A DNA stretch of 58,129 nucleotides from Vairimorpha apis BRL 01 (taxonomy: Eukaryota; Microsporidia; Nosematidae), in the NCBI GenBank assembly GCA_000447185.1, contig KE647374.1, positions 4,203-62,331 on the forward strand, read 5' to 3'. Below the pieces are notes generated by a model. That model ran no database searches. It was not told the DNA's origin and saw only the letters and a list, made by a program, of their open reading frames with translations. The position numbers and the translations under genes were made by a program. Shown here piece after piece: positions 36,101 to 47,547 of the stretch. The stretch's first letter is position 1. The number at the start of each line of letters is the position of its first letter.

Positions 36101-36734
36101 TGTATAAATATAATATAGTCTATATTATATACTACTAATTTTTTATGTTTTAGAAATTTTTATTAAAAATTCCTTTATGTTAAAAATTGTTCACTACATG
36201 ATTTTATAATATAAATTTTAGGTATAAAAAAATTTAATTTAAAATTATTTTTTTTTATTTCATAAAAAAAACAGTTTACGTTTATGTTGTAATTTATTTT
36301 CATGTTAAAACTCTCAATTAATTTTTTTGCTTAATTTTTGATTAAAATATTATAATTTCTAAATCAAAATGGCTTGATAAAAACAATAACTCAATTATAA
36401 AAATTTTTATCTAAATTAACACATTTTTTATTTCTTATTAAAATGTTGTTTCCAATTACTGATATTTTAAACTATGAACTTATATATTTTACATAAACAA
36501 ATCAAAAAATGCAAAAATTTATAAGAATATATATAAAATCATGTGATATTTTTTTATTTAAACAAAAACAATTTTTATTATAAAGTAATTTAAATTAGTT
36601 TTATAATTTTATAAATTATTTACTTTAATAAATAATAATTATAAAATTAACTATATTATTAATAGTAATAAATAATACTATATATTTATTAGAGTATAGT
36701 ATTATTATAGTTTTTATTATATCATCACAAGTAG

Positions 36735-36840
36735 ATATATGAATCCTTATGCAAGATTATGATTCTTTCTTAACCACCTGTTCATCTTACGTAATGTGTT
36801 CGTCTCTTCTGACTTCCATAAAAAAACTTTCTATAATAAT
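36735..36840 (-). mobile_element. endonuclease-element 3' remnant (copy B)
   Basis: Counterpart of 32495-32575, with similar decay (TCATCACAAGTAGATATATG, then CACCTGTTCATC, then CTTCCATAAAAAAACTTTC). Confidence 0.6.
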
Positions 36841-37939
36841 ATTATATAATTTTTTTTAAAAAATAAAATATTATTATAAAAATACTATCTTTATTATTTG
36901 TGTAAGACATGATGTACGTTTATAATTACGAAAAATTACTTTTCATCTTATGATAAATAGATTATAATTTTATTTTTATAAGGTTAAATGTTTAATAAAA
37001 TATTGATATTGTTGTGTGTATATGATATAAAGCGCAAATAAATTTTCAGATACTATATATAAAATTTAAATAAATATAAGAATTAATTGAAGTACTTTCA
37101 GATTATTTTAAGGATATTTTATTGTAAATATGAAATTAAAGTATAATTTATATATTTTACTAAAAATATTTAAAATGTGAAATAATGTTAGATATACTAA
37201 AAGTATTATTGTATTTTTAGAAAAGAAATGGTTGTTAGTAAATATTTGTAAAAAACTATAGTTAACTACTTCTTAATAAAAGTAAAATAATATAAAAAAT
37301 ATTAAAGAAAAAGTTTTTTTGTGGACTTTTATGTAAAAACTCTAAAATTGTGCTAAAAAATACTCAAAACTTTAGATATTTTCATAAAAATCATTGCTAG
37401 TATTTTATTAACAAAATATGTTTTTACAACAGCTTTAAACGCACTTTTGAAGTTTTAGATTTATTCGATTTTTTAAGTTAAAATTATTTATTTTTTTTGT
37501 TTTTAAAAATATAAAAATTGCAGTATTTGCAAGTATTATTTAAAATAAGCAACAAAATTTCTAGTGCATATTTGCATATTAGATGTTACCCTTTACTTTT
37601 AAAAATTATTTGAAATTAAAATATTCAAACTTATGCAAAAAAAAATTTTTAAAAAATTAAATTATATACTACAAATGCACTTTATTCTATTTTTAAACTT
37701 CTTATAACTTTTAAAAAAAAATTAAGTATAAAGAAAAATTTATTTAGGATGTATATTTTGAAATAAATTTAAAAAATTTTAGCAAAATAAAGATTACGAA
37801 TTAAATAATAAACTTTGTCATATAAAAAAAGAAAATTTTTATTTAAGATATAATTGATTCTTATATTTATGATTATTTTTGTCAAGATCAAATATAAACT
37901 AAAATTGGTTAAAACTTTAATTTTTAACTTTTTTCTCAT

Positions 37940-38300
37940 TAACCTTTTGTTCTTATCTATAATATGTTCATATAAGCAAGTTTCCACAGTTAGTAACTCT
38001 ATTGTCATTTTTAACGCCACAAAATTACATATATGTTTGTGTGGGTATTTACATTATATTTTTTTTAATAATTATAAAAGCTTGTTGAGTCACCTTACCG
38101 TATATTACATATAGTATTTTTTGTTTGTATCCATGCACTGTATAGACTCACAATTTTAAGTCTTTATGTCGTATTTATATTCTTTCTCAGTCTTAACAAC
38201 TTTAAGATTATCGAATCTTGTAAATCTATCTCAACAATTACTATCTTTTTTTATCAATAATGAACATAATTGATTTATTTTACTTAACTTTAGAACCCGT
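37940..38300 (-). mobile_element. degraded endonuclease-domain remnant (copy B)
   Basis: Counterpart of 33690-34060 in copy B. Short open stretches here are chance products of the decayed element and not genes. The possible upstream part lies at about 38300-38760. Confidence 0.6.
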
Positions 38301-39032
38301 ATGTATTCAAATATCTAATTTAATTTTACACTGCTAATTGAAATATAAATCTGTTAAGAGTGATTTCTAATTTTTTTCAATTTATTAAGGCCATAATTAA
38401 TCAAAAATAGATTTATACTCCTCAAATCTTAATTATGCCTCATCATTTAGTTATGTGAAAATATTCTATAATACCATGTGGCTAAAGGTATACAGATTTT
38501 TGTTTTTCACTACATTGAGGATATTTGACGCCGTTTTTGAAAAAGATATTTTTGTTTTCAATGTCATAAAAAAATGCTCATTCCTTCCTATGCATAATGT
38601 TTACATACTATTTCTATCTGATGATTCTTTGATTGCATCAAAGGTACATTTTTTTGTACAATTTTTAGTGATTTATTTTTTTTGATATTTCACTGTGCAA
38701 GATAGATTGTTGAACTTCCAATAAAAAATTTACAAAATGATATCACCTTAAATGAATTACTTTATTCTAAGTATTGATTCTATTTAAGAGAGTTTAAATT
38801 TTATTATTCTAAATTTTAAGAATAGCTCTCTTCCTGAGTAAAATCAAATAAAAAATATATACGTATATAATATTTTAATTATTTTACCATACTACAAAAT
38901 AATTTTTTAAACAAAATATATTAAAAATAAATGCTTAGAACATTTTTAAAGTTTAAAAATTAATATAATAGTCACAATAAAAAATAACTATATTAAAATA
39001 CATTAAATCATTTAAAAATATAAAATATATTT

Positions 39033-39332
39033 TTGTCATAGCCTTGCTATGGCAAATTATTTATTGTATTTTTTGTTTGCTTTTAAAAGGTCCCACAATT
39101 TTAAATTATAAAAAAAAGCATAAATAAAAATTTAACCCCTAAGGGATATATAGATATATATATATGCATAGACAGACGAACACAACAAGAAGCAATATCG
39201 ACCCAGAGAGGTATATTGAAACTACACGTCATAAGACGTTCAATAAAAATACAAATAAAACATCTTATAATTATAACAATATTGTTGAATATTATTTTAA
39301 AACTGGGGCGTATCCCCAGGGGCATGACAATT
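39033..39332. mobile_element. MITE-like insertion with terminal hairpins
   Basis: About 300 bp present in copy B only. The ends are imperfect inverted repeats: left TTGTCATAGCC at about 39033, right GGCATGACAA at 39321-39330. Just inside each end is a perfect 6-bp stem-loop: CATAGC-CTT-GCTATG (39037-39051) and CTGGGG-CGTAT-CCCCAG (39303-39319). GC content is visibly above that of the flanks. No credible coding frame is present. The matching empty site in copy A lies around 34770-34790. A target duplication cannot be fixed in the A/T flanks. Alternatives are a small non-autonomous DNA transposon or a structured-RNA-derived element. Confidence 0.65.
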
Positions 39333-40472
39333 TTATATAAAAATAAACACAATATTTCAAAAGAAACACATATTTTAAATACAATGTAAAATAAATATTC
39401 TTTTAACTATCATTAAACATAAATAATCTTTAATATCAAAATAAAATTTAATAGTTGAATTACAATTAAATGATCAAGATATTATAACGCTTTACTTTAT
39501 ATTGATATTTAAAAAATATATATATTCGCCAAAATATTTACTTTTTTTTGGGAAAATTTCTATATTTTAAATTGTAATTTTGAATAATAAAGAATCATAA
39601 ATGAATTTGAAACGTAATTAATAGGTAAGAAAAACATAAAAACAAATTTTTTTTCTTTCATCTCTGAATATACAAATAAATCATCAATGTTATTATTAAC
39701 TAATAAACTTTTTTATTTAAAAAATTGCAATATCATTTGTAATAAATAAACTAGAATTAAATTTTTTTAGTTTCAAGTTTTTTTTAAGTAAAAAAAGAAA
39801 AATAACAATTTTTAAAAATAATTATGTTAAAATTTTTTTAACCAAGCGTAATATTTAATTTGCAATTAATATTTGCAATTTTTGTAAATAGAACAACTAT
39901 TTATTATTTTAATAATTTAAACAATTTTAATAAAACAGAAATCATAATAATTTAAAATATTATATAATAAGCGAATTTATTATTGATATAGTAAGATTAT
40001 TGTTAAAATATTTGTTGTATTCTTCCTATTTAATTATAATTGTTAAAACCAAACATAATTTGAGTTTTTATTAATTAATCATTGTAAATAATAACAGACT
40101 ACATCATTTATAGTAAAAAATATTAAATAATGTTTTAAGAATTTAAAATACAATACAAAATAAAATTTATTTGTATATAATCTATATCTAAAAAAGTTTT
40201 AACATTTTATTTTATTTAGATAATGAGAACAATGAAAACATTAAAATTAATTTTAAAATTTAAATCTCTAACAAAAATATTTTTCTAAATATATATTAGT
40301 ACTAATTTTTAAATTAAAGTAAATTATTAAACAAAATATATTGAAATTTTAATTTAAAAAATTATAAATATCAGAAAAACTTAATTATTTTACAAATATT
40401 AAAAAATTAAAAAATTTGTTTGTAAATAATTTGATATTTTTTCATATTTACATATTTAAAAAAATAAAAAAT

Positions 40473-41330
40473 TTAATTTAAACATTTTAGCTCTTCACTA
40501 TTTTTTGTTGAAAAAATATTTCCTAACCAATTTTCTTTTAAATCCCATCTAGAACATAGAAATTGTTTAGAATCTTCAATTTTATTAACATCAATAATTT
40601 CCATCTTATAATAAATTTTAAATTTTTTATTTGTAAAAATAATATCAAAAACTGATGGTTCATTTCTATCTGCATATGCAAAAGTAATATCTAATAATTC
40701 ATTTAAATATGAATTTTTTATTTCTTTTAAAATACATTCAAATCCTTTATGTTTAGGAGTTAAAACATAATTTAATTCATGTAAATTATTTGCACATCTA
40801 AAATTACGACTTTTATTTAATGTATTTTGATTAAAAATAGTACCTTCTGGAAAAAGAATTAAATTAGCAGACATTCCTGATTTATTTATTTTTTGCATAT
40901 GATTTTCTATTATTGTTTTATCTAAATTGTAATTTCTTTCAACAAACAAAAAACCTAATAAATCTAGGATATTAAAAAGAATAGGATATTTTTTTAATTG
41001 TGATTTTATTACAAATCTTAAATATTTATATGAATTTGTATTTTTGAATAAATTCACAAATACTAAAAAATCCGATTCACTGACATGATTGGATATAATA
41101 AAATAGTTTTTATTCTTATCGATTATATTATCTCCTTCCATAATATATACTTGGGATAAAATTTTATTAAAAGCACCTAACCAGTATTTAAAAAATTCGC
41201 TTGCTATTTTATACTGAATTTTTTCGTCAATCATTCTGATTATATAAGCACAAGGAATATAAATTAATCCGATAATTGTAATTATAATCATCAAAAATAA
41301 CCAAAAAAGCTTTTGTATTATAATTAACAT
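40473..41330 (-). CDS. 1-acyl-glycerol-3-phosphate acyltransferase family (PlsC/LPLAT)
   Basis: 285 aa. One or two N-terminal membrane segments (about residues 5-35) precede the acyltransferase motifs. Block I is NHVSESD (NHx4D, about residue 81). Block III is LFPEGTIFN (about residue 158). CxxKxKGF-like sequence (LTPKHKGFE) follows, with a soluble tail. The NHVSESD and FPEGT spacing resembles the lysocardiolipin/LPI acyltransferase branch of AGPATs. It would make phosphatidate or remodel phospholipid in the ER. GGG at 41331-41333 places CCC directly against the ATG. A partial second copy of its 3' end lies before the N gap. Confidence 0.88.
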   Translation of the reverse strand: MLIIIQKLFWLFLMIIITIIGLIYIPCAYIIRMIDEKIQYKIASEFFKYWLGAFNKILSQVYIMEGDNIIDKNKNYFIISNHVSESDFLVFVNLFKNTNSYKYLRFVIKSQLKKYPILFNILDLLGFLFVERNYNLDKTIIENHMQKINKSGMSANLILFPEGTIFNQNTLNKSRNFRCANNLHELNYVLTPKHKGFECILKEIKNSYLNELLDITFAYADRNEPSVFDIIFTNKKFKIYYKMEIIDVNKIEDSKQFLCSRWDLKENWLGNIFSTKNSEELKCLN

Positions 41331-41333
41331 GGG

Positions 41334-43815
41334 TAGAAAATTTATTTTTGATTAAATTTTATTTTGATAATTAATTAAATATATTTTTTTTATGTCATAC
41401 AATAAAAAATGTTTTATTTTATAAATAACGGTTTAATACGTATATTTAAGGTTTACTCAAAAATATTGAAAATTGAAGTTTACAAACAACATTACAAAAA
41501 ATACTTTTTTAAATAATATTTTATTAAATTTTTTTTATTTTAATTTTATCTTATAATTAATGTGAAAAAAAATTTATTAAAAACCTCTAGAAATATTTAA
41601 GACTTTAAACAGTCTATTAATTAATAATGATTTTTATGAAATTAGAATAAAATTATAAATTTTCATTTGTATTTATAATTTATAAAATATTAAAATTTTA
41701 AATAATGTTTATGGATTTAATTTGAATCATAAATATTTTTTTAATTTTTTTATCGAATAGAAATTTTATATAGAATTTATATAAATTAATGTAGAATTAA
41801 TAAAATTTCTGAGAAAAGATTTTTAAATATTTATCTTATAAAAATTACAAATAATAAATTTTATGAAAAATTCGACTTTTTTATCAGTCTTATTATAAAT
41901 TTACATTGTTGTATATAAAAATATTAAATAAATCTGTATTAAATATTATACATTAAACCATTTAAAAGTTCTTATTTTTAAATAATATAGAATGATTTAA
42001 AAAATATTTGATGCTAAAAAAATTGATTCATTTAATTATAAATATTTTAAAACGTAGTTAAATAACAATTTTATTGCTAAAAACTTAAAACACGAAAATT
42101 TTTTTCCATTAGAAATACCATAGAAACACAGATATCTTTTATAAATAATAAATTATTCTTTTAGTGTTTATTTTTTTAGCTATATTTATTTATTTAATTT
42201 AAAGTTTTTTATTTTGGATATAACAATTCTTTGTATTTTTTAATAATATTATTACCTAAAGATAGCAAAAAATAGTTGTTAGCAAAGAAATATGATTAAT
42301 ATAATTGAATGGTTAAAGTAGTTCCATATGTTATGACCTGTAATGGGTTTTTTACCAAAATTATAGTAAATTTATGCAAGAGTTAACATAGATAATATAA
42401 TAAAGGCATCTATCCAGTACTTAGAAATTTAAAAAATACATGAAAACATATAAGTTAAAGATATGCAATGTAAAATTTTGTGAAGCGTAATTGAGGACCA
42501 TACGACTATATTTTAAAAATTTTTTTCGTGATGAAGATAAAAAAACAAAAAGTAATCACAAAATTTCTTCTTCAAAAATATATAAGTTTTATATTATTAA
42601 ATACTAATAAAAAAGTAATTTATAAAATATGTTATTAAAACTAAACATACAATGAATCAAATAATAAATTATCACAATTCATAAAAAATTATATTTATTA
42701 AATTATCAAAATACATTTTTGTTATAGTATAAATTGAATATTTAATTTGATCCAAATTTTAAATAAAGAGTTAAACACTTTAAAAATGTAGAATATATAC
42801 ACTATTTTAAATAATTTTTTTTAATTTTTATATAAAATAAATTTTTAATTTATAAAAATATTTATTTACTTAATAAATTAATATTTAATACAATAACATA
42901 AATATATAAGGATTTTTTAACATTTTGATAAAAATATAAATATAGTATTAATGTAATATAATTAAATTAAATTTTACATTAAATAATATATTTTTTACTA
43001 AAAATCTTGTTATCTCAAAAATTAATAAAACTAAAATTTTATTTATAACACTTTAGAGTAAATTTTATCCCATTCTAATTTTTAAATGTAAAATAATATA
43101 TAAATTATTTATAGGATTATTAAAATATTTTTTATTTTATACTTAAAAAATTCACCACAAGGATATTCACAAATAAAAGTTAAAATAATATATATATCTA
43201 ATTATTATTATTTTCTACAATTTAATAAATCAATTTTTTTTTAAATTTATAATTAATCCAATGAATACTATTTATATAATTATGTATATTAGTGTAAGTT
43301 ATATTTATTTTATTAGAAAATCTCTTTAGTTATTTTTTAACTTTACAAAAAATCTCGATTATATGAATATCATTAACATATTTATCACATTTAAGTATTT
43401 ATTAGAAGAAACATTAAATAAAAATTAATAAATTATATATAGCTAATACAACAAATACAATATGTAAAACGAAAAAAAACAAATTAATATTTAAAAAAGA
43501 TTATTTGGACTATTTTTGAATAATTAGATTAAGTTTAGACATAAAGACAATTATACATTTAAATGATTTTTCAAATTTAATAGTATCATTTTTTAAAAAA
43601 ATATTAAATTTTCTCCTTTTTTATTTTAAAATTAAATTTATCTGTATAAAAATTATAATATTTTAATTTAAAATTTCAAATTTTGTTCTCAAATAATATT
43701 TTAAAAATTCTGATAATTTTAATACAATCATATCTTATCCAATAAAAATAATAAATTTTATTTAAACAAAAATTGTTGGTTATAAAAAAGATAAAACAAT
43801 TTGAATATTATTCGT
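41334..43815. other. 2.5-kb AT-rich spacer with one element remnant
   Basis: No gene seen. The only structured patch is the endonuclease remnant near 42.3-42.5 kb. CCC at 43069 is followed by ATGTAA and is not a gene start. Confidence 0.5.
42300..42545 (+). mobile_element. degraded endonuclease-retroelement fragment
   Basis: The plus strand translates as VVPYVMTCNGFFTK at about 42318-42360, colinear with IIPYVMTWEGITTT of the 57.4-kb copy. A KASIQYLEI stretch at about 42404 then corresponds to QAYIQARVLK. Stops interrupt it. It is GC-richer than its flanks. Confidence 0.6.
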
Positions 43816-44568
43816 ATGCTATTTTTGTTAGAATTTGTAAAACTTGAATCTCCAATATTAAAAGAAATAGGAAAAATTCCAAAAGATTATTCACAAATAT
43901 TAAATAATCAGTTATGGATTGCCTTTATAATATTTTGTTTATCAATATATTTATTATTTTTAGGCAAATTAACAAAAAGATTGTCTTTGTCAATCGTTAT
44001 ATCAATAGCATTAATTGAATATATGGAAGAATTAAAAAACTTAGACTTAAAAAATTTTGAAGGTGTATTTAAATCATTATTTATAAAGGCAAGAAATTTT
44101 GTTGTATACGTCACTCAAGACAGTATTATTGGAATAATAATAGTATCAATAGTAATTTCAGTATTACTTGTTTATTTACTTAGTATAGTAAGATTGATAC
44201 TTGGTTTATTAGCGACATATATATTTTATAAGACATATGTAGATGGTTTTGTTGTTGTAAAGTCAGTCTATGAAAAATACGTTATTTATACAACAATATT
44301 TATAGCTTTTTGTTTGATTTATATTTTTTTTGCACATTTAATTACGTTCGTATTTGTGTTGTTATTTTCCTGTACAGGAGGATTGGGATTTTTATTAACA
44401 ATAGAAAAATTTGTTCCTTTAGATTTAGAATTTTACAAAATTCTAAATTTGATTAAAAAAGCTAGTACTTCTGGAAGAACACCAATTCAATTTTTTGTAT
44501 ATGCTACGGTTGTAGTTTTAGGAGTTTATATGCAGTTAAAATTTATACCATCTATTGCATATTTATAA
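43816..44568 (+). CDS. multipass membrane protein of unknown function
   Basis: 250 aa from ATG 43816. The frame is open 15 bp further but only to a TTG. It has about six hydrophobic spans: WIAFIIFCLSIYLLFLG, LSLSIVISIALI, IIGIIIVSIVISVLLVYLL, LILGLLATYIFYK, a long TTIFIAFCLIYIFFAHLITF region, and a C-terminal FVYATVVVLGVYM. The central GLLATYIFYK and the FSCTGGLGFLL turn faintly recall the TMEM198/DUF4203 membrane family, but I would not assign it. No CCC element precedes the start. It is probably an endomembrane or plasma membrane protein. Confidence 0.65.
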   Translation: MLFLLEFVKLESPILKEIGKIPKDYSQILNNQLWIAFIIFCLSIYLLFLGKLTKRLSLSIVISIALIEYMEELKNLDLKNFEGVFKSLFIKARNFVVYVTQDSIIGIIIVSIVISVLLVYLLSIVRLILGLLATYIFYKTYVDGFVVVKSVYEKYVIYTTIFIAFCLIYIFFAHLITFVFVLLFSCTGGLGFLLTIEKFVPLDLEFYKILNLIKKASTSGRTPIQFFVYATVVVLGVYMQLKFIPSIAYL

Positions 44569-45427
44569 ATGTAAAAATTTTAGATTTAAAAATTATTTAA
44601 GTATATAATAAAAATAAAATATATGTTGAACAAGATAAATCAAATCAAAAATATAGGTATCAATTTCATGTTATATCACACTAATTTATAATTTGATCTT
44701 AGAGAAGAAACTGTTCAATAATCGTTTTATTTAAGTGTTATAAAGAATTAAATAAAAATTTATTTATAATATATAAAAATAAAATAATTAATTTTACTAA
44801 AAAAAGTTATAAAAAATCATCATTATATTCAAACTAACAAAATTTTAATTCATTTTTTTAACATATTAGTATTTTTATGTTCTTGATTAAAAAATTAAAA
44901 ATTTTACAATTTTTCTTACAAAAAAAATCAATGTAATTTTGTTTTTATTTACCATATTATCGAAACTAATAATATTTAAAAATTAGATTTTTAAAACCAA
45001 GTAAATTTTTTTTACAATAAAAAAATAATTTTAATAAAATTTTAATTTATTTATTTTGTAAAATTTAAATAAATATTTTTTAAAAAAAATAAATTTTTAA
45101 TATTTTTGTATCAATTTTTTTATATTTGTCAATTTAAAATTATCTTATTAGTATAAAAACAAAAAGAATACTTTTAATTTGTTTAAACATAATCTTAAAA
45201 ATTTAATTTCTTGAATTTACAAAATTAAAATTAATTTTTATAGACATAACATTGTTAAATTTTAACATCTATAAAATTTGTAGTTTAATTTAATATTGTA
45301 ATTTCAAAATTTTATTTTTTGTTTAAAAAAATAAATTATAGTTAAATATAGATTTAAAAATCAAAATAGTAAAAATTAAATTAAAACTTAATTTTTTATA
45401 ACTGAATATATAATAAAATCAAATCAT
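44569..45427. other. 860-bp AT-rich spacer
   Basis: Convergent 3' spacer. Nothing recognised. Confidence 0.6.
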
Positions 45428-45757
45428 TTAATACAAACTAAAATTTTCAAACTCTATATCTTCTTCAATAAATTTATTAACTTCTTTCCATTCTTTATCA
45501 TCTTTTTTCACAATAAAAATTCTATCAATATTTTTACATTCACCATCTATTAAATACAAACCAATGTTAAAATGGTCTGCATATAATATTAGATGGTGCA
45601 AAATAATAGTATCCATTTTAACTATAAAAATAGCTCCTATATTTGTTTCTTTCATTAAATTATTGTAAGTTATAGTTTTTGTACAATAACTTTTAATTTT
45701 ATAAAAATTTTTGATTTTTTTAATCTGAAAAAAGTCAGTTTGTATCTTTTGTTTCAT
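45428..45757 (-). CDS. hypothetical 109-aa protein
   Basis: I start at ATG 45757. The pattern is alternating hydrophobic strands and helices: IGAIFIVKMD, then LHHLILYADHFNIGLYLID, then RIFIVKKD, ending in an acidic tail. A strand followed by a helix and another strand in about 100 aa could be an L7Ae/eL30-like RNA-binding fold, but the family motifs are not clear enough to claim it. There is only a CC pair upstream. The start is 266 bp from the divergent RRM gene. Confidence 0.5.
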   Translation of the reverse strand: MKQKIQTDFFQIKKIKNFYKIKSYCTKTITYNNLMKETNIGAIFIVKMDTIILHHLILYADHFNIGLYLIDGECKNIDRIFIVKKDDKEWKEVNKFIEEDIEFENFSLY

Positions 45758-46013
45758 CAATATAGGATGTATGCTTTATAAAAATTTTAAATTTAAAAAA
45801 AGTGAAAATAATTTTTTTTTCAATTTTAATTATTATAATAAATATAAAAAAATTATTGAAAAAACTAAAAAATATATTATATTTGTTATCTTTTTTTTTC
45901 AAAATATTAAACGATTTTATAAAAAAATCAAATTTATAGCGAAATTTAACATTAAAAATAGTTTTTAAAAATTTAATTCTTTATCTACTATTTAAAAAAA
46001 TTTAATTTGATTG

Positions 46014-46016
46014 CCC
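46014..46016 (+). promoter_or_regulatory. CCC upstream of nucleolin-like gene
   Basis: TTGCCCTTCAATATG: the triplet sits six bases before ATG 46023, arguing against a start further upstream. Confidence 0.55.
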
Positions 46017-46022
46017 TTCAAT

Positions 46023-47533
46023 ATGAAATTATCTAAGAGAAAAACTAATAAAAATAACGATAAAATGACTAGAAAGAAAATAACAAAAAAAGTTGAGAAA
46101 TCTTCTATTGAATCAGAATCGCAAAATGAAATGAAAAAAAATGAACGAGAAATAAGTGATTCTTCTGAATTAAAAAAAGAAAATGGACAAGAAGAATTAT
46201 CTGACAGTAATCAGAATAGCAATAAAGATTTACCGATAGAAACTATTTCAACTAATAAATCATCTAAGAATCAGGATAATAATAAAATCAAAGATGATAA
46301 TTCATCTTCTAGTAGTACCAGTACAAACAATAATAATGGTCAAAAACAGACAATAAAAAACTCTGAAAGTTCATCTGAAGATTCTAGTGATGATAATTTA
46401 AAGAATAACAAAAAATTAATAGTAATGAAAACGAAAAAGATAGTTCATCTTCATCTGAGGATTCTAGTGATGATAATTCAAAGAGTAATAAAAAATCTAA
46501 AATTAATAATAAAGACGAAGATAGTTCATCTTCATCTGAGGATTCTAGTGATGATAATTCAAAGAGTAATAAAAAATCTAAAATTAATAATAAAGACGAA
46601 GATAGTTCATCTTCATCTGAGGATTCTAGTGATGATAATTCAAAGAGTAATAAAAAATCTAAAATTAATAATAAAGACGAAGATAGTTCAAGTTCTGTTG
46701 AAGAATTATCTAGCAGTGTAGATGAAGAGGAATTAGAAGATAAAGATTCTAGAGTTGTTTTTATGAAGGGAATACCATTTAATTTATCTGAGGATGATTT
46801 AAAAAAAGAGATGAATTTATTGGGTAAAACAGTTAGAATAAGCATTCCATCAACAAACGATAAAGATAGAAATAAAGGTTTTGCATTTATTGAATTTATT
46901 AAAGAATCTGATGCAAAGAAATGTCTTAAATTGGATGGGAAAGAACTCTTTGGTAGAAAAATTACAGTAAATATGGCAAATTCAGGAGAACGTAAAAAGA
47001 AATTTACTGCTAAAGTTAATAATTTACCATTTCAATGTAATAAAGCTGAATTTATTTCTTTTTTAGAGCAATTTGGAGAAATTAAAGGTGTTCACTTACC
47101 AATTGAAGAGAATGATAGATGTAAGGGATTTGCTTATGTTTTTTGTGATGATGAACAAGTATTTAAAAAAATTCTTAATATTAAAAAGAAGTTTAAAGAC
47201 AGAACTTTATTTATTAAAGATGCTGATCAACAAGATAATAAAAAATTTGATATTAGAAAAAGAAATGTTATTGAAAAAAATGATGATTTTAGGAAAAATA
47301 AAAGATTTGATAATTCTAATAAAAAAGATAATAATAAAAGATTTGATGGTTCTAGAAAAAATTATGATAACAGAAAACAAAACGATGAATATAATAACCA
47401 AGAAAGTGGTGTAAAAAAATTTAATAATAAAAAATCAGGTAACAGAAAAGAAAACTATAATAATAGAGATAAATCTAATAAAAAACAATCAGAATCAAAA
47501 AATAGAATTGTTTTTGACAGTGATTCAGAGTAA
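46023..47533 (+). CDS. nucleolin/Nsr1-like RRM protein, with one-base frame break
   Basis: The N-terminal about 240 residues are low complexity with Lys-rich patches and acidic Ser clusters (SSSEDSSDD), including a threefold 27-aa repeat. Two RRMs follow: one from VVFMKGIPF with RNP1-like KGFAFIEF, and one from AKVNNLPF with KGFAYVFC. The tail is Arg/Lys/Asn-rich. This order matches nucleolin/Nsr1, which act in pre-rRNA processing. From ATG 46023 the frame runs into nonsense (repeated IVHLHLRI) after the A6 run 46410-46415. One added A there puts the Ser/Asp repeats and both RRMs in one frame to 47533. The RRM part otherwise would start at Met 46763, inside RRM1, which is implausible. Nop12-type proteins are an alternative. 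Confidence 0.82.
46439..46681 (+). repeat. three 81-bp coding tandem repeats
   Basis: Units 46439-46519, 46520-46600 and 46601-46681 are essentially identical and in frame (27 codons each: DSSSSSEDSSDDNSKSNKKS plus KINNKDE). Each unit contains an AATAAAAAATCT A6 run that is read in frame. The near-identity implies recent expansion. Confidence 0.9.
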
Positions 47534-47547
47534 ATAAAAAAAATTAT

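Larger units (their letters stand above)
36101..40616. repeat. 4.5-kb block, copy B (probable haplotype duplicate)
   Basis: Second copy of 31841-36080, 276 bp longer mainly because of the inserted MITE-like element at about 39033-39332. It continues without break into the complete acyltransferase gene. Confidence 0.85.

Noticed and set aside
37769..38685. Several 76-86 codon open stretches on both strands in copy B
   Set aside because: They fall on the decayed endonuclease element, are broken in copy A, and read as Ile/Phe/Leu/Tyr-rich noise.
39101..39352. 83-codon open stretch inside the MITE-like insertion
   Set aside because: It runs past the element's right end into flanking DNA, starts without context and matches nothing. 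The element looks non-coding.
45771..45968. 65-codon ATG frame between two genes
   Set aside because: Phe/Lys/Asn-only composition and no homology. It occupies the divergent promoter of the nucleolin-like gene.
46439..46721. Triple hydrophobic repeat IVHLHLRILVMII as a membrane protein
   Set aside because: It is the out-of-frame reading of the Ser/Asp repeat. The in-frame reading joins smoothly to two RRM domains.
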